The translations under genes were made by a program, and so were the position numbers. Under the pieces are notes generated by a model. It did not search any database. It was not told the DNA's origin and was given only the letters and a program-made list of their open reading frames with translations. This document shows positions 1 through 5,028 of a stretch of 6,437 nt of DNA, in pieces. Origin of the DNA: an uncultured Stomatobaculum sp. Its GTDB lineage: Bacteria > Bacillota > Clostridia > Lachnospirales > Lachnospiraceae. The stretch covers positions 1-6,437 of the forward strand of contig CALLVJ010000099.1 in NCBI GenBank assembly GCA_938010625.1, read 5' to 3'. Each line of letters begins with the position of its first letter. Position 1 is the first letter of the stretch.

Positions 1-35
1 AACCACATAAGAGCTACAAAAATGAGAAAAGGCAT
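1..35 (-). CDS. Start of an unidentified membrane or secreted protein (partial, runs off left edge)
   Basis: Only eleven full codons are visible, reading MPFLIFVALMW. The gene is recognised by its start: the minus strand has AAGGAGG at 40-46, four bases before an ATG at 33-35, only 20 bases after the stop of the CmpB-type gene. The strong ribosome binding site and tight spacing indicate co-transcription with that gene. The visible residues are almost all hydrophobic, which fits a signal peptide or first membrane helix. The family cannot be told from this piece. Confidence 0.6.
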   Translation of the reverse strand, partial: MPFLIFVALMW

Positions 36-55
36 AAAACCTCCTTCTGCCAACC

Positions 56-1369
56 TTACTCCGTGAGGAAAGTCATATTGGGCCAGAGCTGTTTTAACCG
101 GCTCTCTGGATAGTAGCGATCAATGAATTCCTCAATGGCATTATCTGCCTGCGGTCGCTTAAGACGCAGCGTTGCACGCACCATGACCGCCGCGGTCACT
201 GCCATATCGCAGGCGAGAAAAATCGCAATGCCCCAGCTGAGCATCAGTCCCAGCATGGGCGGAATCTTTTCAATCTGTCTGGAAATCGGCGGATAGGCAA
301 AGCGCCTCCAGCCCACAGCGAGCAGCCCCCAGAAGATCATGAACAGCACATTGGTTCTGCCGTCAATGTTCAACGGCATATGGCTGTAGTCCCAGAATTT
401 CATTCCAAACACAGCCTCGGTGAATACAGAGCAGAGATACTCAAAGGCGCCGCCAAAGAAAAAGCCCACCACAAAAGTGCTCGGAATATTTTGCTTTTCA
501 ATACGCGACAATACCAGTGTTAGCACAACTGCACCGAGCCCCCAGACAATGCTGAACGGCCCCAGCACCAGACTGGAACGCCGCATCCAGACACCAGCTG
601 TTGCAAACACATAGATAGTCTCAATCCAGTCGCCAAGCAGCGCGCAGAGAAATAGCATCCAAACCATTTTTTCAAAACTGATCCCCTGCGCAAATACAAC
701 CCCCTGCGCGCGCAGCTCGCGGTCTGCTTCGGCCATACCGCCCTCTTTCACCCGCCGAAGCGAGGGATAGACGCGATATACCCGCTCCCAGAGATGCCGC
801 GAGAGACGCTCGCCGAGCTGCAACTTATGTTCCCACAAAAAATTCTGCTCTTCCCGTGGGCGATACTTTGCAAGCATTGTCACCAGAATGACATCGACAA
901 GCAGCAGAAGTCCCAGGACTAGAGCAATGATGCGCACGGCGAGCAACGGCAGCAGTGAGACCAGCGAAAACAGCACTGGCTGCACCACCGTATAGAGTGC
1001 CGCATAAATCAGACTGAGCCCGAGAGCCTGCAACAGACGCATTCTAAAGTTTGCCTGGCATCTGATTTTCTTCACGCTTCCCGTTCTGGCGCGCAGCACC
1101 CACTCGGTAAAAAACTCCGACAGGTAGCCGATGATCATGGTCTGAATCAGAATGAACAGAAAGGCAGAATTGATTGAGAGTCCGCTGCTGTTTGCCATAA
1201 TCAGAATAACCATCAGCGCACCGTGTGATATAAGAAGCGGCAGATCCCAGATGCCGCAGTTCACAAAGCGATGCCATTGCAGGCTGTAGAGCAACGTCTC
1301 CAGCACCCAGGCAGCAAAGGCATACAAGAAAAAATAAATGACTAAATCAGAACCATTAAACAGACGCAT
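56..1369 (-). CDS. CmpB-type putative ABC transporter permease, multi-pass membrane protein with two related halves
   Basis: This 437-residue protein fits the Firmicutes family usually labelled 'putative ABC transporter permease' (ABC_trans_CmpB), whose substrate and function are not established. Hydrophobic membrane segments are seen near residues 10-30, 45-60, 68-90, 115-167, 233-258, 266-290, 298-320, 340-356 and 372-398. The two halves share a motif: W21-V-L-E24-T in the first and W248-I-E250-T in the second. Only the second half carries the family hallmark, GxxxE (306-310), FWDYS (325-329) and N334-IDGR, followed by FWG (346-348). A charged cytoplasmic-looking linker lies at 168-230. The ATG has no good Shine-Dalgarno, only GAAG very close to it. 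No ATPase partner is adjacent, so the name 'permease' rests on family annotation alone. The gene runs into the next one with 20 bases between. Confidence 0.75.
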   Translation of the reverse strand: MRLFNGSDLVIYFFLYAFAAWVLETLLYSLQWHRFVNCGIWDLPLLISHGALMVILIMANSSGLSINSAFLFILIQTMIIGYLSEFFTEWVLRARTGSVKKIRCQANFRMRLLQALGLSLIYAALYTVVQPVLFSLVSLLPLLAVRIIALVLGLLLLVDVILVTMLAKYRPREEQNFLWEHKLQLGERLSRHLWERVYRVYPSLRRVKEGGMAEADRELRAQGVVFAQGISFEKMVWMLFLCALLGDWIETIYVFATAGVWMRRSSLVLGPFSIVWGLGAVVLTLVLSRIEKQNIPSTFVVGFFFGGAFEYLCSVFTEAVFGMKFWDYSHMPLNIDGRTNVLFMIFWGLLAVGWRRFAYPPISRQIEKIPPMLGLMLSWGIAIFLACDMAVTAAVMVRATLRLKRPQADNAIEEFIDRYYPESRLKQLWPNMTFLTE

Positions 1370-1396
1370 ATCTTCGATTTATGTCCAGCCTTCTTC

Positions 1397-1540
1397 TTAC
1401 TTTTTCAGCGCCAATCCGCCGTGGTACGCCTTGCCAACCACCGAGCCAATCACGCGGTAACTCAGGCTCGCAATGTCAACTATAATGGGGCGGAGCTTTT
1501 CAATTCCGCGGATAGCCCTTTTTCTGTTATAGCAGTTCTG
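1397..1540 (-). pseudogene. Possible tail remnant of a LexA/S24-type protein
   Basis: A 47-codon open frame runs to a TAA at 1397-1399 and has no convincing start codon or ribosome binding site. Its first bases overlap the end of the chimeric ORF in a different frame. The last ~30 residues look protein-like: RPIIVDIASLSYRVIGSVVG, then KAYHGGLALKK. This recalls the C-terminal end of LexA/S24-family repressors, which typically read 'PI-hydrophobic-VD ... hydrophobic-G-x-VVG' just before the stop. The frame in front of RPIIVD does not continue convincingly, so if the match is real this is only a truncated or frameshifted tail. The alternative is chance coding potential in a 157-base gap. Confidence 0.3.
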
Positions 1541-2273
1541 TCACAATCTTGCAATCAAATCGCGTCAGAACCCGCGCCCGCATGCCCTCTATGTCCAGCA
1601 CGCCGCGCGCAAACCCACGCCGCACAAGCTCAGGCGGCACAAAGCAGTCAAACTTCTCAAACACCGGCACTTCTCTCTCATAGAGCAGTTCCTCCGGCGC
1701 AAAGTCCTTTGCCGCTTCTTCCGCTAAAATATCGAAAAATTCCTCTCTGCTGACTTCCATCGAAAACATCAGATAATAGGGGCGCGCGCTCATGAGTCCT
1801 CTCAGCCCAAGGCGTTCCTTGCAGCGCAGTTTCAAAAAACGCTCCAGCGCAAGAAAAGCATAGCTGCCGAGCCAGGGAAACAGCGCCCACAGCTTTTCGC
1901 CAAGCGACACGAGCTCGCTCTCCCCGAGCCCTGTCGACACTGCCAGTGTGCGCGCCTCGAGAAGCCGCGCCGCCGCATTTCGCTGTAAATAAGAATACCG
2001 CTTCTCTTCGAGCAGTGTCTGCCACATGCGCTCCAGAATGCGCGTGTCAACCGAACCCGCGACATCACCAAAGTAGGCCGGAACCCTGCCCTTGATTAAA
2101 GTGCAGAACACGGTATGGCTCTTGTGATTCACTTCATCGACCGCCCAGACGCGCCCTGCGATCGCAATCCGCTCCCCTGCGGGCAGCGTAAAAGTGACGT
2201 CCTGCAGCACCAGCTGCCTGCCATAGCCCGCAGACAAATTCCGCACTGCGACCGCCACTTTTTGCTCCCGCAT
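1527..2273 (-). CDS. Chimeric ORF: metal-ABC ATPase N-terminus fused in frame to Lhr-like helicase C-terminus
   Basis: The 248-residue product has two unrelated parts. Residues 1-40 are the start of an ABC ATPase of the zinc/manganese uptake type: VRNLSAGYG, then VLQDVTFTLPAGERIAIAG. Gly40 is where the Walker A P-loop should begin, but no Walker A, signature or Walker B follows. From Arg41 the sequence matches the C-terminal region of Lhr-like DEAD/DEAH helicases: RVWAVDEV near 41-48, FPWLGSYAF at 132-140, and EKFDCFVPPELVRRGFA at 206-222. None of the helicase motor motifs is present. ATG 2271-2273 is chosen because GGGAGGAG lies five bases upstream. An ATG at 2294 overlapping the previous stop is also open. 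The junction lies at about 2151-2165, at a GCGATCGC palindrome. The product can have neither ATPase activity, so it is functionally a broken gene. It is a deletion scar or an assembly join. Confidence 0.8.
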   Translation of the reverse strand: MREQKVAVAVRNLSAGYGRQLVLQDVTFTLPAGERIAIAGRVWAVDEVNHKSHTVFCTLIKGRVPAYFGDVAGSVDTRILERMWQTLLEEKRYSYLQRNAAARLLEARTLAVSTGLGESELVSLGEKLWALFPWLGSYAFLALERFLKLRCKERLGLRGLMSARPYYLMFSMEVSREEFFDILAEEAAKDFAPEELLYEREVPVFEKFDCFVPPELVRRGFARGVLDIEGMRARVLTRFDCKIVTELL

Positions 2274-2278
2274 GACTT

Positions 2279-2286
2279 CTCCTCCC
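2279..2286 (-). promoter_or_regulatory. Ribosome binding site that decides the start of the chimeric ORF
   Basis: The minus strand reads GGGAGGAG and ends five bases before the ATG at 2271-2273. The alternative ATG at 2292-2294, which overlaps the lipoprotein stop as ATGA, has no such site. The site lies within the last bases before and after the lipoprotein stop, as expected for a transporter ATPase gene translated from the same message. Confidence 0.7.
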
Positions 2287-2290
2287 GCGC

Positions 2291-3250
2291 TCATTTCAGA
2301 TGCGCTGCAATCAGTTTTACATTGTGCTCTACCATCGTGATATAGCTGTCGCCATCCTGTCCCTTCGGCGCGAGCGAGTCGCTGTAGAGCTCATCGCTGC
2401 CGCCATGCACCACTTCGACCGAAAAGCCGCGCGCCGCGCAGCTCTCCTGCAATTTTTCCATGCGCGCCGGATCTGTCGTTGACTCTGCAAAAATCGCCTT
2501 GATTTTGTGTGCCACAATGAAGTCAGCGGTCTCTGCCATGTCATTCGTCGAGAGCTCTGCATCTGTGCTGACGCCCTGCGGCGCTTTTACTTCGATTCCA
2601 TAGCGGCGGGAAAAATAATGAAAGGCATCATGCGGCGTGACCAGAATGCGGCGCTCCGCCGGAATCTCCGAGAGCGTCATCCGGATTTCGCTGTCCAGCG
2701 CCTCCAGCTTTGCCTGGTAGGCCGCGAGATTCTCCTGAATCTCTTTCTCGTGTTCCGGCAGCTTTTCCATCAGCGCCTTCGTTGCCTCCGCACAGGCCTT
2801 CTCATAGAGTTTGACATCGAACCAGAAGTGCGGGTCAGCCGCATTTTCCGCAAGCCCCATGCTGCTGTCTGCGGCGAGGATATCATCTCCCGCGAAGGAA
2901 GCCGTGACCGGATGCGCCTTGAGTGCCTCTAAGAGTTCTGTCATATGCCCCTCAAAGTGCAGTCCGTGGTACAGCACGAGATCCGCCTCCTGAAATTTCT
3001 TCTGATCTTCCGGCTTTGCCTCATAGCTGTGCGGGTCCTCGCCCGCCGGAATAACCAGCGCAATCTCTGTATAGTTTCCTGCAAGCTGTTCTGTCATATC
3101 CTGAAGAAAGGTTGTCGTAACTGTCACCTTTAGTTTTTCGCCCTCTGCCTTTTGCTCGGTCCGCTGGCCGCAGGCACCGAGTGCCAAAAGCACAAGAACA
3201 GCAACCCCAAATTTCTGTAACTTTCTCTGAATAACTTGTATGCTACGCAT
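2291..3250 (-). CDS. Metal-binding lipoprotein of a Mn/Zn/Fe ABC importer (TroA/ZnuA class)
   Basis: This 319-residue protein is the extracytoplasmic metal-binding component of a cluster A-I ABC importer. A lipoprotein signal ends in LALGAC, so Cys27 would be lipidated and anchor the protein to the outer face of the membrane. The family's metal ligands are visible: His74 in DPHSYE, His141 in DPHFWFD, His207 in TPHDAFHYF and Asp291 in LYSDSL. His at the third position fits the TroA/ZnuA type rather than the PsaA type, which has Glu there. There is no His-rich loop between the first and second ligands, unlike many dedicated ZnuA proteins. The motif IFAES at 253-257 is also typical of the family. 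ATG 3248-3250 is chosen because AGGAGG lies eight bases upstream; the in-frame GTG at 3257-3259 overlaps that site. Its partner ATPase gene is truncated and no permease gene is present, so the transporter looks incomplete here. The metal cannot be settled from sequence. Confidence 0.92.
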   Translation of the reverse strand: MRSIQVIQRKLQKFGVAVLVLLALGACGQRTEQKAEGEKLKVTVTTTFLQDMTEQLAGNYTEIALVIPAGEDPHSYEAKPEDQKKFQEADLVLYHGLHFEGHMTELLEALKAHPVTASFAGDDILAADSSMGLAENAADPHFWFDVKLYEKACAEATKALMEKLPEHEKEIQENLAAYQAKLEALDSEIRMTLSEIPAERRILVTPHDAFHYFSRRYGIEVKAPQGVSTDAELSTNDMAETADFIVAHKIKAIFAESTTDPARMEKLQESCAARGFSVEVVHGGSDELYSDSLAPKGQDGDSYITMVEHNVKLIAAHLK

Positions 3251-3258
3251 TCCAGTCA

Positions 3259-3264
3259 CCTCCT
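3259..3264 (-). promoter_or_regulatory. Ribosome binding site of the metal-binding lipoprotein
   Basis: AGGAGG on the minus strand lies eight bases before the ATG at 3248-3250. It overlaps an upstream in-frame GTG, which rules that GTG out as the likely start. Confidence 0.8.
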
Positions 3265-3274
3265 GCCGTTTTAA

Positions 3275-3288
3275 TTAGCTATAACTAA
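3275..3288 (-). promoter_or_regulatory. Operator-like inverted repeat in the lipoprotein leader
   Basis: The minus strand reads TTAGTTATAGCTAA, a 14-base inverted repeat with six of seven pairs matching. The TTAGTTA half occurs again at 3317-3323, 35 bases upstream, between the -35 and -10 boxes. A further palindrome, TCATATGA at 3299-3306, overlaps the -10 box. AT-rich TTAG/CTAA half-sites are of the kind bound by DtxR/MntR-family metal repressors, which commonly control such lipoprotein genes. The identity of the regulator is inferred. Confidence 0.4.
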
Positions 3289-3302
3289 CATTATCTATTC
3301 AT

Positions 3303-3331
3303 ATGATAGCATTGACTAACTAATAATGCAA
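3303..3331 (-). promoter_or_regulatory. Sigma-A type promoter for the metal-binding lipoprotein
   Basis: On the minus strand, TTGCAT at 3326-3331 is followed by a 17-base spacer and TATCAT at 3303-3308. A TG sits just before the -10 box (TGC-TATCAT), an extended -10 element. Transcription would start about 45 bases before the ATG. It lies just downstream of the terminator of the preceding operon, which supports independent control of this gene. Confidence 0.7.
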
Positions 3332-3363
3332 GCGGTTTTCATCTGCACTTCTCCCTATTATTC

Positions 3364-3403
3364 AAAAACCGCAGCAGCGCTCTCACACGCTGCCGCGGTT
3401 TTT
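3364..3403 (-). terminator. Strong bidirectional intrinsic terminator after the LanC-like gene
   Basis: Arms 3364-3379 and 3388-3403 form a 16-pair stem around an 8-base loop, with a GC-rich core (ACCGC and GCAGCG) and runs of five A and five T at the two ends. The single imperfect pair (A3373 with C3394 on the plus strand) becomes a G-U pair in minus-strand RNA, so the hairpin is continuous in the leftward transcript. It lies 44 bases past the LanC-like stop and separates that operon from the lipoprotein promoter. Confidence 0.9.
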
Positions 3404-3414
3404 ACGCGAGGGAC

Positions 3415-3436
3415 TCGGAGTGACGGGCTTCGAACC
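3415..3436 (-). other. tRNA-Pro 3'-end-like fragment, possible attachment-site scar
   Basis: The minus strand contains TTCGAAGCCCGTCACTCC followed by GA, preceded by GG. This reads like the T-loop, the 3' T-stem and the 3' acceptor strand (CACTCCG plus discriminator A) of a Firmicutes tRNA-Pro. The 5' T-stem strand is absent (the bases before it read GGAA), no anticodon arm or 5' acceptor strand is present, and no CCA follows. It is therefore not a tRNA gene. Tails of this size at tRNA genes are typical att sequences of integrating elements. It lies 11 bases past the LanC-like stop. Chance similarity remains possible. Confidence 0.4.
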
Positions 3437-3447
3437 TTCCTGGCGCG

Positions 3448-4836
3448 TTATTCTTTCGGGAAGGGATCTTCCGGAAAGCGAAAAGCTCGAAACTCTCCTC
3501 GCAATGCCGTGTACAATTCTAATAGTTGCATGGCTTCTCCCGCATTGCCATCGTAATATCCAATTCTGGCATCTACTTTCCAAGGCTCAATGCGATGCCA
3601 CGCTTGAAACCAGCAGCCTTGCTCTCTGCCAAGATCCGTGAACTGTCCCAACATATATCTGCCTGTCCGCTCTGCTATCTCCAGATACTTTTTGTCTTTT
3701 GTCAGCGCATAGAAGCCAAGCAACACTTGCTCCAAGGCTGCAGTGCCGCAGCACAGGCACATGACATTCCAATAGCCCTTGAAATGAACTTCCGGCGCCC
3801 CTGCCTGCAGCATTCCCTCCAGCAGCTTCGCTGCAAATTGGATATAGTGTGTTTTCCCTTGCAGCACAGTCTCATCAATCTGTGAAAGGAGGATGAACAG
3901 TCTCGCTGTACCGGCAAATCCATTGCACAAGCCAAGAACATAAATGTGTTCGGGATTGGGAAGGCAGAATGGTGTCAGCACCCTCCCTTGTTCTTCCGTG
4001 CATATATGCGCAATATACGCTGCTCCCTTCTCTGCCGCCTCTAAAAACTCTCTCCTGCCTGTTTCCTGGTAAAATTTTGCCAGCACATAAGCCGTTCCGG
4101 CGGTTCCGTAGAAAAAGTTTGGCATCTCTCCGCCATCCTCAACTCCAATATTCGGAACCGTAATGGTCTTCCATCGAAGCGCGCCTTTCTCAACTGTATC
4201 AGCCTGTGCCAGTAATTGATCTGCAGCCAGAATAGCCAGTTCTCTCCAGACCGGCTTCTGGAAGTACTTCGCCTCATATAAGAGATAAAGCGCGATCCCA
4301 GCATCATACGAGATGCCTCCCGGTTCTCCTGTCCATGCAACGCCGCCTTCCACATGTTTTGCAAGCGCAACGATTTTTTCTGTCTGCTGCACCGCAAAAT
4401 CCAGATATCTTTTCTCGCCCGTCGCTTTGCCGAGCTCTGTCAATACAAAGCTCAAACCAGCTGTTCCACTCACAGGGCCAATTTCCGAGCCCGCAACTCC
4501 CATATCAGTCTGCATGATTTTTCCATCATTCCAGTTGGCCAGAATATAATCGGCCGCAAGACATGCGTCCTCCTGCCAGGAATGATCTCTGGTCACCCGC
4601 GACAGTTCAAGAAAAAACAAAATGGCGCCCGGCATGCCGCTGTAGACAGAAAACACTCCCATTACAGCATCTCCTTCCGGGTGCATGGGATCTTCGTTCC
4701 AGTGGATTCCTCTCTCCGTTCTCTCTGCATGTTCCCGCAGCCAATTTCCAACACGAACGGCTGTGTTAAGATAATCTTCTGCCGACGGCATCCGAAACAT
4801 GGGGCGAATCAGTACTCCCTCTGTCTGCTTTTTCAT
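3448..4836 (-). CDS. LanC-like protein with a CCG-type zinc site
   Basis: This 462-residue protein has the repeated Gly-rich turns of the LanC alpha-toroid fold: SGMPGA (66-71), SGTAGL (123-128), YGTAGTA (243-249), NGFAGTA (305-311), CGTAA (363-367) and DGNAGEA (429-435). LanC enzymes and LanC-like proteins bind zinc through a Cys and a later Cys-His pair. Here the matching positions are Cys304 in GLCNG and Cys362-Cys363 in CLCCG, so His is replaced by Cys. The same CCG form is known in ProcM-type lanthipeptide synthetases. The position of the conserved His in the AHG motif of LanC appears to be Tyr243. No dehydratase, precursor peptide or exporter is adjacent, so lanthipeptide synthesis is not supported by context. 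There is no signal peptide; it is probably cytoplasmic. ATG 4834-4836 is chosen because AAAGGAG lies nine bases upstream. The frame stays open for 61 more codons to a GTG at 5019 without a ribosome binding site. Its last gene position suggests a role with the ureohydrolase. Confidence 0.8.
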   Translation of the reverse strand: MKKQTEGVLIRPMFRMPSAEDYLNTAVRVGNWLREHAERTERGIHWNEDPMHPEGDAVMGVFSVYSGMPGAILFFLELSRVTRDHSWQEDACLAADYILANWNDGKIMQTDMGVAGSEIGPVSGTAGLSFVLTELGKATGEKRYLDFAVQQTEKIVALAKHVEGGVAWTGEPGGISYDAGIALYLLYEAKYFQKPVWRELAILAADQLLAQADTVEKGALRWKTITVPNIGVEDGGEMPNFFYGTAGTAYVLAKFYQETGRREFLEAAEKGAAYIAHICTEEQGRVLTPFCLPNPEHIYVLGLCNGFAGTARLFILLSQIDETVLQGKTHYIQFAAKLLEGMLQAGAPEVHFKGYWNVMCLCCGTAALEQVLLGFYALTKDKKYLEIAERTGRYMLGQFTDLGREQGCWFQAWHRIEPWKVDARIGYYDGNAGEAMQLLELYTALRGEFRAFRFPEDPFPKE

Positions 4837-4845
4837 TGCGCCACG

Positions 4846-4852
4846 CTCCTTT
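4846..4852 (-). promoter_or_regulatory. Ribosome binding site of the LanC-like gene
   Basis: AAAGGAG on the minus strand lies nine bases before the ATG at 4834-4836. It is the reason to prefer this start over the GTG at 5017-5019, which is preceded by A-rich sequence with no purine-rich GGAG core. Confidence 0.65.
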
Positions 4853-4945
4853 CTGAATTCCCTTTGCACTATGCTCTCATTGTCCGACACCAGCCTGGTA
4901 TTGCCATAACTCGTATTCTTGCCGTTTCTCACTTGACCTGGATAC

Positions 4946-4988
4946 AGAGAGAGGAACAGAATCCCTTTTGATTTCTGCTCCTCTCTCT
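4946..4988 (-). ncRNA. Intercistronic RNA hairpin between ureohydrolase and LanC-like genes
   Basis: Arms 4946-4961 and 4973-4988 pair over 16 positions around an 11-base loop. The only non-Watson-Crick position, A4956 opposite C4978 on the plus strand, becomes a U-G pair in minus-strand RNA, so the stem is continuous only in the leftward transcript. The loop reads ATCAAAAGGGA in that transcript. No T-run follows on the minus side, so it is not an ordinary terminator. It lies about 110 bases before the LanC-like start in a 192-base gap that shows no other clear gene or promoter. Possible roles are message processing or stability, or control of the downstream gene. Confidence 0.5.
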
Positions 4989-5028
4989 CTGATCCGGCTG
5001 ATTTCTCTGCAGCTGTCACAGTTTTTCT

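Noticed and set aside
1419..1431. T-box-like GTGGTACGCC on the plus strand
   Set aside because: It lacks the full TGGTACCGCG core, has no leader stems, and points away from every gene in the window.
1442..1470. Inverted repeat CGAGCC/GGCTCG with a 17-base loop
   Set aside because: Six pairs around a long loop with no T-run on either side are too weak to call a terminator or operator.
1474..1486. TTGACA on the minus strand (1474-1479) and TATAAT on the plus strand (1481-1486)
   Set aside because: They are on opposite strands. Neither has a matching partner box at 16-18 bases, and the TATAAT faces away from any gene.
3257..3259. GTG as the start of the metal-binding lipoprotein
   Set aside because: It overlaps the AGGAGG ribosome binding site that serves the ATG at 3248-3250.
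3411..3445. A complete tRNA gene suggested by the TTCGAA T-loop
   Set aside because: The 5' T-stem strand does not pair with the 3' strand and no anticodon or D arm exists within range; only a tail-like fragment remains.
4354..4971. A 205-codon plus-strand ORF and other plus-strand ORFs
   Set aside because: They lie antisense to well-supported genes, have no recognisable family features, and lack ribosome binding sites; they are shadows of minus-strand coding.
4837..5019. A lanthipeptide precursor upstream of the LanC-like gene
   Set aside because: The in-frame upstream peptide has no Cys, and the only other short frame with ATG (near 4900) gives about 12 codons without a ribosome binding site.
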